Source of the DNA: an uncultured Lachnospiraceae bacterium
GTDB taxonomy: Bacteria > Bacillota > Clostridia > Lachnospirales > Lachnospiraceae
Direction: 5' to 3'
Length of the DNA stretch: 63,933 bases
Assembly (NCBI GenBank): GCA_947172705.1
Contig: CAMWCA010000011.1
Coordinates: forward strand, 1 to 63,933
In this document: in pieces, positions 15,386-23,980 of the stretch
Layout of the letters: each line of letters begins with the position of its first letter
How positions within the stretch are numbered: position 1 is the stretch's first letter
The notes under the pieces: model-generated
Told to the model about the DNA's origin: nothing
Databases searched by the model: none
Seen by the model: only the letters and a program-made list of their open reading frames with translations
Translations under genes and position numbers: made by a program

Positions 15386-16719
15386 CCCTTTGCTTCCTCC
15401 CCTATGGCATCGTAAATCTCTAACAATCTTAAATAATTTTTCTCCCCATCATGCACCAGCCTGGCCCTTCTCCTTGCCCCTTCTGAAATGCGCTGGGCAA
15501 GGCAGCATCCACTTTCATCTCTTCTTCTATCCCACAGCAATTTGATCTTTTCCGCCATCTGACCTACGTCTCCCGGAGGAAACAAAAGCCCGTCCTCCCC
15601 CTCTGCAATCATATCCGGAATGCCTCCCGCCCGGGAAGCCGCCACCGGGACTCCCAAAAGCTGCGCTTCTCCTACTGTATTAGGGGAATTCTCCAAGACA
15701 GAAGCGCACACAAATACACTGCTTTTCAGAAACCGCTCCTTCATTTCCCCTGCGTCCAGTTTTCCCGTCATAACCACATGTTCTTCCAGATGCTTACGCT
15801 TCATCAGCTTCAGAAGATATTTTCCATAAGCAGAAAGCTTCAGCTTTTCCTTCAAAGAATGATGCTCCACTATACTATTCCCTGCCACATAAAGCTTTAA
15901 ATCCGGATATTCCGGCAAAAGCAGCGCCGCCGCCGCCAGCACAAAATGCATCCCCTTTAAAGGATAATCTCCCTGGGCAAGAAAAATACTGTGTTCCAGA
16001 CACTTTTCAAGCTCCCATTTTCCCTGGTAAAATTCCCCTCTCAGCGTCTCATTCATGGGATAATATCTTGCCTCAGGATTGATTTTTGCCGTACCTTCAC
16101 GGTCAAACCGGGTCCTGCCTGTAATATTGCCGCAGCCCAGTATCACCTTCTTTTCTCTCTCTCCCCGACATCGGAACTTTTCCTGCTGCTGCCTGATGGA
16201 ATCCCTTCGCACCAGATCCCTGAAGGTGACTTTTTTCTGTACCTGTCCGGGCAGCCCTGCCATATAAACCTCTGCAATCTCTCCGCAAAGCCCCTGTATC
16301 CCCACCAACGTTCTCCCTGGGTTCCCAAAAGCCCTTACCGCCGCCAGCGCATGGGGAAACTCGGTTCCAAAAATATGAACCAGATCCGGTTTGAAATCCT
16401 CCAAAATCCAGGCAAAGTCTTTCTCCAGACCTTCATCATAAACCTCAGGCCTTCCCAAATCCTCTGCAAAAGCATAGCAGCAGGTATTTCCCACCGTGAA
16501 ACTCCTTACCCGTTCCGTGCCTTTTCCCTGCACCTCTCCAAGCGCTTCCCCTCCCACAGGAAAACAGACACCCAGCCGGAAAGGCGCATCCTCCTTCTGC
16601 ACTCTCTCAAAAATGCCGGAAAGCCATCCCTCACGGTTGCTGTAAGGAAGCTTCAATTCCCGCCCGATTGCAGGAATCATAATATTGCAAACCCATAAAA
16701 CCTTTTTCATCTCTTTCAT
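15382..16719 (-). CDS. Family 4 (GT-B) glycosyltransferase
   Basis: A 445-residue GT-B protein. The N-domain contains FKPDLVHIFGTEFPHALAA, typical of GT4 acceptor domains, and the C-domain contains KLYVAGNSI, HVVMTGKLDAGEMKERFLKSSVFVCASVLENSPNTVGEAQLLGVPVAASRAGGIPDMI split over the donor-binding region, with the E-N-x2-N-x2-GEA variant of the E-x7-E motif. Start is at 16719, overlapping the upstream gene by ATGA; an in-frame ATG nine bases later is possible. It belongs to the polysaccharide operon. Confidence 0.9.
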   Translation of the reverse strand: MKEMKKVLWVCNIMIPAIGRELKLPYSNREGWLSGIFERVQKEDAPFRLGVCFPVGGEALGEVQGKGTERVRSFTVGNTCCYAFAEDLGRPEVYDEGLEKDFAWILEDFKPDLVHIFGTEFPHALAAVRAFGNPGRTLVGIQGLCGEIAEVYMAGLPGQVQKKVTFRDLVRRDSIRQQQEKFRCRGEREKKVILGCGNITGRTRFDREGTAKINPEARYYPMNETLRGEFYQGKWELEKCLEHSIFLAQGDYPLKGMHFVLAAAALLLPEYPDLKLYVAGNSIVEHHSLKEKLKLSAYGKYLLKLMKRKHLEEHVVMTGKLDAGEMKERFLKSSVFVCASVLENSPNTVGEAQLLGVPVAASRAGGIPDMIAEGEDGLLFPPGDVGQMAEKIKLLWDRRRDESGCCLAQRISEGARRRARLVHDGEKNYLRLLEIYDAIGEEAKG

Positions 16720-17564
16720 CTTTTTTGACCTTTTCCGGCATAAACAATTTCCTTCAAGCGGTTGTAAACCCCTGCCGTCTTTTCATTTTCCGCGATCTTC
16801 GTGCGAAGAGGCGAAAGTGTAAGCAGCAGGATCATTTTAAAGCGAAACCGCTGCCCTCCCGTCATATACTTCCCTGTGATCTCCCTGTGCTCCTTTGCGG
16901 AAACCTTCCTGTTTTCCCTGGTTTCCGAAAAACCTCCTCCTTCGTAATCAGCAATCAACATATCTCCATATGCAAACACCAGCTTTTCCCTTTTCTGCCC
17001 CACAAAAAAGCACCACAAAAACTGCTCATAATCCGCCCTTACCAGATACCCCGTATCAAAAGGATGCTCCCCGAAAATCCTCCGGGAATAAAAACACGCC
17101 TGATGACAGGGCACATTCCGATAACACCCAAAAGCGTCCATCCGGGGATTGGAGGCAACCCTCTGCCCGGTCAGCCGCTCATAAATATCGCCGTAAAAAA
17201 TTCCCTCTTCCGCTCCCCTGCTCTCTATAAATTCCCGCATTTTTTCCAGAACATCAGACCCATAAAACCGATCCCCGCAATTCAGAAAATAGAGATACCT
17301 TCCTTCCGCTTCCTCCGCCGCCTGGTTCATGGCGTCATAAATACCGCCATCCTTCCTTTCTATCACCCGAAGCCTGCGCCCCTCTCCCTTTTCCCATTCC
17401 TTCTCCAAATCATAAGCACAGGCAAGTGCTCCGTCTGATGAGCCTCCATCCTTTACGACCACTTCAAATTCCTGAAATGTCTGCATGTTAATGCTTTCCA
17501 ACGTTTTTTTCAGTTTATCCCCTGGATTCAGGCAAACCACCAGAATCGAAAAATATGGATTCAT
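16716..17564 (-). CDS. Family 2 glycosyltransferase (WcaA/WcaE-like)
   Basis: A short GT2 enzyme of 282 residues. It starts with FSILVVCLNPGDKLKKTLES and has VVVKDGGSSDGA and GIYDAMNQAAEEAEGRYLYFLNCGD, the latter being characteristic of the WcaE/colanic-acid-type branch where the usual DDGSTD is replaced by KDGGSxDG. AAAAAAGGAG lies 7 bp before the ATG at 17564. It follows the putative polymerase gene by 36 bp. Confidence 0.9.
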   Translation of the reverse strand: MNPYFSILVVCLNPGDKLKKTLESINMQTFQEFEVVVKDGGSSDGALACAYDLEKEWEKGEGRRLRVIERKDGGIYDAMNQAAEEAEGRYLYFLNCGDRFYGSDVLEKMREFIESRGAEEGIFYGDIYERLTGQRVASNPRMDAFGCYRNVPCHQACFYSRRIFGEHPFDTGYLVRADYEQFLWCFFVGQKREKLVFAYGDMLIADYEGGGFSETRENRKVSAKEHREITGKYMTGGQRFRFKMILLLTLSPLRTKIAENEKTAGVYNRLKEIVYAGKGQKR

Positions 17565-17600
17565 TCAATTACTCCTTTTTTATTCATGCACCTGCTAACC

Positions 17601-18710
17601 TCAGTTTACGTCTGACAAAATGGGTACCATATCATGAAACATAAAGGTTTCATAGGGTAGAATGCGTAATCCGTCGTTTCCTGCTTTCATAAGAATAAAG
17701 ACTGCAAAGTAAAGGATTGCCGCGCCTATGACTCCTGCCGTAAGAAGTTTCCTCAGCTTAGAATTTTCTATGCCTGCAAGGAGCGCAGGCAGGAAAAAAA
17801 TATGGGTGATGGTCAGGTAATAGCCGATTCTAGAGATGATGGGCAGGAAGGAACAGCACACGTACATCGCCAGAGCGCCTAAATTGCAGTAAAAGTAAAA
17901 GCGGTTGCGCTTATTATCTTTTATGGTTTTTTGGTAACAGATCAGGGAGAGGAGCAAAACGGCGGTACAGCGGGCTATGTTCACCAGACTGGTGCCTCCT
18001 TCCAGATATTCCGTGTCCTCATAGGTAGGATAAAGGAAAATTACCACCTTTAAATAGAAATCCTGAAGAAAAAAGAAGGTGCTGCAAAAAACTGCCGCCA
18101 GGGCAAGCTGCCACTTTTTCCATGCCAGGGAAGCCAGGATATACAGCGGGAGCACCACCAGAATAGATTTGTGAAGGGTAGCGCCCAGCAATACCAGCAG
18201 CACAAATTTCATCCATTCCTTTCGCAGCACATAGGGAATGGCAAGCACCGCAAGGGCAAGCGCCAGATAGTAGCGCACGGTGTTGAAAGATTGAAAATAG
18301 TAGCCCAATGCCATAAACAGAAAAAAACTAAAACCAAAGGAATCCGCCTGTCTGTATATGGCGATCAGAAAAAACAGGATCGTAAAGAAAGCAAAAAAAG
18401 CAAACACCAGCAGGTAATTTTCAAAGCCGCTGATCTCATAAAGGAACTTTACGATCCAATTAAAACCAAATTCTGTGGGTACGAAGGCGTCACAGTTAAT
18501 TAAATGCATAAATTCCACGTATTTTGCATAGTCGTTTCCCACGTTCAGCCGGCACGCTGCAAGGGAGAATAAAAGCAGAAAAACAGATACCAGACAAAGT
18601 CTGTTCAGTATCTGCTGCCTGCTTACCGTATTTCTTTCATGTTTACAGCGGTTATCCACGACAAGTCCCAACAAAACCGTCACTGCCGCCACTATTACGT
18701 ATAAAATCAT
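17601..18710 (-). CDS. EpsG-family polysaccharide polymerase (Wzy-like) membrane protein
   Basis: The 369-residue protein has ten or so hydrophobic segments and an EpsG-type pattern: RLNVGNDYAKYVEFM after the second segment, then a long membrane region with SFNTVRYYLALALAVLAIPYVLRKEW and LGATLHKSILVVLPLYIL. EpsG/Wzy proteins polymerise lipid-linked repeat units on the outer face of the membrane. The VRYYLA and HKS motifs match the conserved FxxxR and HxS positions of the family. The start overlaps the upstream gene by ATGA and has CAGGAGAG just before it. Confidence 0.82.
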   Translation of the reverse strand: MILYVIVAAVTVLLGLVVDNRCKHERNTVSRQQILNRLCLVSVFLLLFSLAACRLNVGNDYAKYVEFMHLINCDAFVPTEFGFNWIVKFLYEISGFENYLLVFAFFAFFTILFFLIAIYRQADSFGFSFFLFMALGYYFQSFNTVRYYLALALAVLAIPYVLRKEWMKFVLLVLLGATLHKSILVVLPLYILASLAWKKWQLALAAVFCSTFFFLQDFYLKVVIFLYPTYEDTEYLEGGTSLVNIARCTAVLLLSLICYQKTIKDNKRNRFYFYCNLGALAMYVCCSFLPIISRIGYYLTITHIFFLPALLAGIENSKLRKLLTAGVIGAAILYFAVFILMKAGNDGLRILPYETFMFHDMVPILSDVN

Positions 18711-19531
18711 AGTCTCTCCTGCTTCCGGAAGCTTTCTCCCTGAAGACCATTCCTGTCCTTTCCTTCTCTGATTCCCTGCTTCATCATCCCATATGCAGAT
18801 TTCAGGGAGGTTTCTTTTAACAGTTCTCCCCTGTGGGCATACAGAAAACGCAGGGAAAATAATTTGGCAAGGCTGCCGTAAAGATGATGATAAAGCACGC
18901 CTCTGTCCGTAAAGAACTTCCGGTTATATCCCTGAAACCAGGTGGACTCCCGGTAAACTTCCTCACCCAGCTCCGCTGTGGCACGATACAGATGCAGCCC
19001 TTTCTTCAGGCAGTCATGTAAAAACAGGCTGTCCTCTCCGTTGCTGTATCTTGCTCCTCCTCCGAATAACAGGGAAAAGCTTACGTTGGCACGGCGCAGG
19101 GATTCTATTCTTGCCGCCACTGCATAGGTGGGATACCTGCCGTAATTATACCATCTGATCCTCCCCTGTTTCCTGTTATAATAAGTGGCGCGGCGAGGAT
19201 CTACCTTAAAGTTGAAGCTGATTACATCTGCATCTTCATTCTGTTCAAACGCGCTGCACACCATTTTTTCGTATTCCGGATAAAAGACAATATCCTCATC
19301 AGAAAACAGGCAAAGCTCCCCATCTGCATGCATAAGAGCAGTATTTCTGTTTAAACCTACTCCCCGCTCCGCCATGGAAAAGCACCGGATCGTTCTTCCT
19401 CTGTGGGAATATTCCTGATAGGCAAAATGGTCGCACTGATTTACAATAACTGCTTCTGTCTGCAAATTCATTTTTTCTGCCAGGCGGCTTACATCCTGAT
19501 TCACCGCCGCCACCAGTACCTGCAATCTCAT
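18707..19531 (-). CDS. Glycosyltransferase (GT-A, family 2-like)
   Basis: The protein begins LQVLVAAVNQDVSRLAEKM, then shows RGVGLNRNTALMHADGELCLFSDED, in which the DDG-type motif and the SDEDI metal-binding acid pair are visible. A late GEDSLFLHDCLKKGL is consistent with the catalytic base region. The ATG at 19531 has GAGG 5 bp upstream and is preferred over a GTG eight codons earlier. It lies between the Wzz-like and polymerase genes and is 274 residues long. The substrate is unknown. Confidence 0.75.
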   Translation of the reverse strand: MRLQVLVAAVNQDVSRLAEKMNLQTEAVIVNQCDHFAYQEYSHRGRTIRCFSMAERGVGLNRNTALMHADGELCLFSDEDIVFYPEYEKMVCSAFEQNEDADVISFNFKVDPRRATYYNRKQGRIRWYNYGRYPTYAVAARIESLRRANVSFSLLFGGGARYSNGEDSLFLHDCLKKGLHLYRATAELGEEVYRESTWFQGYNRKFFTDRGVLYHHLYGSLAKLFSLRFLYAHRGELLKETSLKSAYGMMKQGIREGKDRNGLQGESFRKQERL

Positions 19532-19560
19532 AGCTTCCTCAATTCTCCCAAACACCCTTC

Positions 19561-20697
19561 TCAGGATGCAAAGTAGCGATTTAAAAATTCCTCATCCGCC
19601 TGGGCGATCAACATTCCCAGCACCTTACAATCCTGATTTTTCAGGAGGGTCAGGATTCGGGAACACTTCCTTCCTGTATCTGTCCCAAAAGGAAGCAGCA
19701 GAATTACACCCCCTGCTTCTCTGATCATTCTGCATTCTTCTTCCCCTAAAACACTGCCGTTGAAAGCCAAAATATCCCACTCACTGTTTTTTTCAGGGAA
19801 CTCTTCTTTTACCTCTCTGTTCCAGCTAAACCCTTCCTCTTCCGGCGCTGTGCCTGTAAACGCCTCCAATCCTTCACTGCTTAATAATCTTTCCAGCTCC
19901 AGCCTGCGGGTGTCCCCATGGTCCGCCATGTCCACAATGGCAAAGGTTCGCCCTTCTCCCATTGCATAGCGAATATTTGCCTTCAATTCTCTTGCATAGG
20001 GCTGCAGCCCCTTTTGGTTTTTGGTCAATATGCCAAGCGCCTTATACGGATATCTTTTTTCGATATCCTCCTGCACATATACCGATTCGTCCAGCGCATA
20101 GCTGCACAGAATACCCAAAAGCGCCAGTGTCCCCAGAATAATCGCTCCGGTAACGCAGGCAGATGTGGTTCTGTCGTCCCAATAGACTCTTTCCGGAACG
20201 CCTGAGCGGATTACCTTGATCTGCTCCAGTTCTTCATCATCCCTTGCATACTCCCGCAGCCCTGTCTCCACTGCATTTCTGATCTCCCGGACAACCTTTT
20301 CATTTTCTCCCCTTACAGTAACCGTGAGAAGCCTGATATCTGATAAAATTTCCGCAGTGGTAGCTTCGCATACCTGCTCCTTTTCATACCCTGGCAGCCC
20401 CTTCATTACCAGTTCCATAATGGGATCTGTATCCAGCAGATCGTTCCAGGTATAACCGTTGTAATACTGGTAGACCTCCCCGCTTTCATCATGGCCAAAA
20501 CTGATATACAGTTTGGACACCGCTTTATATTCCACCGGCATTTTCATGGAACGCACTACCTGATAAACAACGCCTCCGCAGGTGGCGCCCAAAACAGCAA
20601 GCACCACGACAAGCCATATCCGCCGCTGCAGATACAGCATCAGCCGTTTCAGGTCCATTCCTCTGTTCAGATATTCTTCATTCTTTTCCATCTTCAT
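19561..20697 (-). CDS. Wzz/CpsC-like chain-length regulator with degenerate kinase-like tail
   Basis: Residues 15-205 have the polysaccharide co-polymerase layout: a membrane helix at about 27-47, an extracytoplasmic domain with NDLLDTDPIM, and a second helix at about 180-202. The cytoplasmic remainder (about 213-378) resembles a CpsD/BY-kinase fold: KRYPYKALGIL, a YARELKANIRYAM helix, and a final segment EAGGVILLLPFGTD...LLKNQDCKVLGMLI. However, there is no Walker A lysine loop where ELKANIRYAMGEGRTFAIVDM would carry GKS, no DxD Walker motifs, and no tyrosine cluster at the end. It is probably a catalytically dead regulator of chain length. It overlaps the phosphoglycosyltransferase gene by 20 bp. 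Confidence 0.75.
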   Translation of the reverse strand: MKMEKNEEYLNRGMDLKRLMLYLQRRIWLVVVLAVLGATCGGVVYQVVRSMKMPVEYKAVSKLYISFGHDESGEVYQYYNGYTWNDLLDTDPIMELVMKGLPGYEKEQVCEATTAEILSDIRLLTVTVRGENEKVVREIRNAVETGLREYARDDEELEQIKVIRSGVPERVYWDDRTTSACVTGAIILGTLALLGILCSYALDESVYVQEDIEKRYPYKALGILTKNQKGLQPYARELKANIRYAMGEGRTFAIVDMADHGDTRRLELERLLSSEGLEAFTGTAPEEEGFSWNREVKEEFPEKNSEWDILAFNGSVLGEEECRMIREAGGVILLLPFGTDTGRKCSRILTLLKNQDCKVLGMLIAQADEEFLNRYFAS

Positions 20698-22096
20698 CGT
20701 CTAAGCATTCTCCCGCTTTTAAGGTCTTCATTGCCGTTACCTGTGTTGTTTCAACGCCCTCTGTGCTTTCCGGCTTGAACAGGATCTTCAGCGTCAAAAG
20801 CATCAGCCTCAAATCCAGCCATACCGAATAATTTTCAATATACGTGAGATCCAATTTCAATTTATCATAAGGCGTTGTATTATACTTTCCGTAAACCTGT
20901 GCATAACCGGCAAGCCCTGCCTTTACCTTCATCCGAAAAACAAACTCCGGCATATCCTCCACATACTGTTCAATAATTTCAGGTCGCTCCGGTCTGGGAC
21001 CGATAAAGGTCATATCCCCTATTAAAATATTGAAAAGCTGCGGCAGCTCATCGATCCGCACTGCCCTGATAAATTTCCCGATAGGCGTAACCCGGTTGTC
21101 ATCCTTGGCGGCAAGTCTTGCCACACCGTCCTTTTCCGCATCCACCCGCATGCTTCTGAATTTCATAATCCGAAATTTTCTGCCTCCGATGGTACAGCGC
21201 ACCTGTTTATACAGCACCGGGCCTCCGTCATAGCACTTGATCAAAATTGCCGTAACAAGCATCAGCGGTGAAGTAATGACTAGAAGAATCAACGCACATA
21301 CAATATCGATGAGACGCTTCGTCAACCTCTGCTCTACCGTCAATGCATACTCCCGGGTCATAAAGATAGGCGTATCAAAAAGATGCAATTGATCAGATCC
21401 CTTGATCAGAACATCCGGTATTTTAGGCATCATATAAACCCGAATGGATCTGCTGTAGCAATATTTGATTAGGTGGTTTCTTTCCTCCGTATGAATATCC
21501 CACAGTACCACTGCGCCGTACCCCTGATCCATCTCCTGTTCCAGCTTCATCAAGCCTTCTTTAATATCCATACATTTTGTAATGTTATATTTATCCTTGC
21601 GGGAGGCAAACTTCTGAAGGATATCCTCAATATCCCTCTCTCCGTGTATCAAAAGCATCTCCCGGGGGGGAAATACTTTCCGATAGACAACATTACAGAT
21701 ACTCGACCATACAATGGCGATCAAAAGCTGCACCATGGTGGCGCCTGCAAAATAGTCCACCGGCACCAGCCAGTTATGCATCAAGGAAAGCTGAAAGTAT
21801 GTAAACACATTTACGATCAGCAGGGAAAACAATTGGGCAAAAAAGATATCCAGTGACTTCAGGTAACCGATCTTCAATCCGTCATAAGTCTTGGTGAAAA
21901 AAAACAATAAAATGAGATATAAACCAATAATCAAAATATGTCCATTCCGCTCATACTTCAATCCACGGTTAAAATTATTGATAATGGGATAATAATATTC
22001 CAGCCATATATATCCATAAACCACCACCTGCATGAGCAAGCCCACATAGCTCAACCATAATGCAATGATTTTTTTCAGAGATTCTAAACGTTTCAC
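20678..22096 (-). CDS. Initiating polyprenyl-phosphate sugar-1-phosphate transferase (WbaP/EpsL type)
   Basis: The 472-residue protein has four N-terminal membrane helices, a cytosolic Rossmann-like segment with PREMLLIHGE, then the bacterial sugar transferase domain (from about residue 262, KRLIDIVCALILLVITSP). The catalytic domain shows KFRSMRVDAEKDG, RIDELPQLFNILIGDMTFIGPRPE and KAGLAGYAQVYGKYNT. It transfers a sugar-1-phosphate to undecaprenyl phosphate to start repeat-unit synthesis. The start codon is GTG at 22096 with AGGAGG 9 bp upstream. It is the only initiating enzyme in the operon. Confidence 0.93.
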   Translation of the reverse strand: MKRLESLKKIIALWLSYVGLLMQVVVYGYIWLEYYYPIINNFNRGLKYERNGHILIIGLYLILLFFFTKTYDGLKIGYLKSLDIFFAQLFSLLIVNVFTYFQLSLMHNWLVPVDYFAGATMVQLLIAIVWSSICNVVYRKVFPPREMLLIHGERDIEDILQKFASRKDKYNITKCMDIKEGLMKLEQEMDQGYGAVVLWDIHTEERNHLIKYCYSRSIRVYMMPKIPDVLIKGSDQLHLFDTPIFMTREYALTVEQRLTKRLIDIVCALILLVITSPLMLVTAILIKCYDGGPVLYKQVRCTIGGRKFRIMKFRSMRVDAEKDGVARLAAKDDNRVTPIGKFIRAVRIDELPQLFNILIGDMTFIGPRPERPEIIEQYVEDMPEFVFRMKVKAGLAGYAQVYGKYNTTPYDKLKLDLTYIENYSVWLDLRLMLLTLKILFKPESTEGVETTQVTAMKTLKAGECLDDEDGKE

Positions 22097-22138
22097 TTGT
22101 ATTCCTCCTGCACGGGAAGCCCCTTTCCCATTGCCTGT

Positions 22139-22900
22139 TTACAACCTTCTAAGGGTAGCGCGCAGCGCCCAGAAAAACAGGTTATAGCAGCTTTTCCACA
22201 GGGAAAGCTTTTCTTCCTTTCGATACAGATTCCAGATTCTTCTCACCGCTTCCACCTTGTTGGAGGATAAAGACTTTGCAGGTCTGCGGTAGATGGTCAG
22301 CACCTGGTCAAGCCCACAGGCATCGAAACGCCGCAAGATCCTCCACCAGGTCGCCGTATCCTCGCTTTTCACCTCCGGCATCCGTATCAGTTCCCACCCG
22401 GTAAGCCTCGTATCCAATAAAACGGTACTGGTAAAAATAATGGTTCTGGAAAGTGCCTGGCGATACCTCAGGACAGGGGGGACATGTACGATCTTTCCCG
22501 TTCTTCTCGCTTTTTCATCGCCAAATTCATAAGCAGTAAATACAAACGCTGCTTTCTTTTCCTTCATAAAGGCAAGCTCTTTTTCCAGCTTGTCCGGCAT
22601 CCACACGTCATCTGCATCCAGAAAAGCAACGTACCTGCCTTTCGCCGCTTCCATTCCTGTGTTTCTTGCCCTGGCGGCGCCTTCGTTCACCTTTTTCCGG
22701 ATTAACCTGATATTGGTATTGTCTCCTGTAATTGCCTTTTCAATGCGTGAGGCACTATCATCCTCAGAGCAGTCGTCTACCAGAATCAGTTCCCACTCCC
22801 CATAGGTTTGGGCGCGAACCATTTCTATGGTTTCTTCTATATAAGCGCCGGCGTTGTACACCGGCACCACAATGCTGATCAGATCCTCCTGCCCTTTCAT
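22139..22900 (-). CDS. Family 2 glycosyltransferase
   Basis: A 253-residue GT2 enzyme with ISIVVPVYNAGAYIEETIEM, ILVDDCSEDDSA, and AFLDADDVWMPDKLEKELAF, covering the nucleotide- and metal-binding motifs. The late ITEDTATW-type motif appears as KSEDTATWWRILRR. Its ATG at 22900 directly follows the stop of gtrB (TAAATG), so the two are tightly coupled. A short hydrophobic end (LFFWALRATLRRL) may associate with the membrane. Confidence 0.92.
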   Translation of the reverse strand: MKGQEDLISIVVPVYNAGAYIEETIEMVRAQTYGEWELILVDDCSEDDSASRIEKAITGDNTNIRLIRKKVNEGAARARNTGMEAAKGRYVAFLDADDVWMPDKLEKELAFMKEKKAAFVFTAYEFGDEKARRTGKIVHVPPVLRYRQALSRTIIFTSTVLLDTRLTGWELIRMPEVKSEDTATWWRILRRFDACGLDQVLTIYRRPAKSLSSNKVEAVRRIWNLYRKEEKLSLWKSCYNLFFWALRATLRRL

Positions 22901-23830
22901 TTAAATTTCCTCTTTCACAAGATAGATTGGTCTTCTTTTCACTTCCATATACGTTTTGGCAAGATATTGCCCTACGATCCCCAGACAGAACAGCTGCACG
23001 CCGCTGATCAGGGAAATGATACACACCAGCGACGGCCACCCCGAGGTAGGATCTCCAAAGATCGCTTTCCTGACAATGGTAAAAATAATCAATGCAAAAG
23101 CCGCAAGGCAAAACAGTACGCCCATAAAAGCGGCAAAGGCAAGAGGCGCCGTAGAAAACGCCGTCACCCCATCCAGAGAATAAAGAAACAGCTTCCAGAA
23201 GGACCACTTGGTTTCCCCCTTCTTTCGCTCAATGTTTTCAAATTCAAGCCATTTGGTTTCAAATCCCACCCAGCCAAAGATTCCTTTACTGAATCGGTTG
23301 TACTCAGGCATAGACAGGATCGCGTCAACCACCTGCCGTGTCATAAGACGATAATCTCTTGCTCCGTCCATAATTTCCGTTTTGGAGATCTTCTTCATCA
23401 TGCGGTAAAAGATCCTGGCAAAAAAAGAACGGACAGGTGGCTCACCCTTACGGGTAACTCTTCTGGTTGCCACTGAATCATACCCCTGCTCCAAATAACG
23501 GTACATTTCAGGCAGCAGCGACGGAGGATCCTGAAGATCCGCATCCAAAAAGACCACATAATCTCCTTTTGCCTTCTCCATTCCTGCATAGATCGCGGCT
23601 TCCTTTCCGAAATTCCTGGAAAAGGAAAGCAGATGAACGCGGCTGTCCTTTTGAACCAGCTTTTTTACCTCTGATGCCGTGCAGTCCCGGGAACCGTCGT
23701 TGATGTACCACAGCTCCAACTCTATTTCTTTTTCCTTAAAGAACGCTTCATTCTTCATAAATTCCTGATAGAAATCCACTATATTCTCTTCTTCATTATA
23801 GCAGGGCACAATCCCACTGAGTCGTTTCAC
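22901..23830 (-). CDS. GtrB/DpmA-like polyprenyl-phosphate glycosyltransferase
   Basis: The N-terminal GT2 domain has LSGIVPCYNEEENI, YINDGSRDCT, and FLDADLQDPPSLLPEM, which is the hallmark of dolichol/bactoprenol-phosphate hexose synthases. Two C-terminal membrane helices (about 228-252 and 265-287) and a QYLAKTYMEVKRRPIYLVKE end match GtrB. The product would be undecaprenyl-phosphate-hexose, the donor type used by GT-C enzymes such as the GT39-like protein that ends this operon. The start codon is GTG at 23830 with GAGG 10 bp upstream. It is the first gene of the operon. Confidence 0.93.
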   Translation of the reverse strand: MKRLSGIVPCYNEEENIVDFYQEFMKNEAFFKEKEIELELWYINDGSRDCTASEVKKLVQKDSRVHLLSFSRNFGKEAAIYAGMEKAKGDYVVFLDADLQDPPSLLPEMYRYLEQGYDSVATRRVTRKGEPPVRSFFARIFYRMMKKISKTEIMDGARDYRLMTRQVVDAILSMPEYNRFSKGIFGWVGFETKWLEFENIERKKGETKWSFWKLFLYSLDGVTAFSTAPLAFAAFMGVLFCLAAFALIIFTIVRKAIFGDPTSGWPSLVCIISLISGVQLFCLGIVGQYLAKTYMEVKRRPIYLVKEEI

Positions 23831-23865
23831 GCTTCCTTTACCTCATACTTAAGCATATTTCCTTT

Positions 23866-23894
23866 ATTTTATCACACAAATACAAATCACACAA
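23866..23894 (-). promoter_or_regulatory. Promoter of the polysaccharide operon with TTGTGTGAT repeats
   Basis: On the minus strand -35 TTGTGT (complement of 23889-23894) and -10 TAAAAT (complement of 23866-23871) are 17 bp apart. TTGTGTGAT is repeated directly at a 15-bp period (complements of 23886-23894 and 23871-23879), so the second copy abuts the -10 box. The repeat may be an operator. Confidence 0.6.
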
Positions 23895-23904
23895 ATATAA
23901 ATCA

Positions 23905-23942
23905 AAAAACCGCTTCTGCAGTCTTCTGCGAAAGCGGTTCTC
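23905..23942 (-). terminator. Intrinsic terminator of the agr operon
   Basis: On the minus strand AACCGCTT (complement of 23932-23939) pairs with AAGCGGTT (complement of 23908-23915), with an inner GCAGAAGACTGC hairpin and a run of T residues. It lies 39 bp after agrB and separates the agr operon from the polysaccharide operon. Confidence 0.85.
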
Positions 23943-23980
23943 TGATCCGGCATGTTTTTCTCCCAACATGCCCTCATTTC

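Noticed and set aside
16725..17438. Long plus-strand frame of 237 codons opposite GT genes
   Set aside because: It is antisense to GT2 with DGGSSDG motif; composition rich in Pro, Lys and Phe is typical of shadow frames here.
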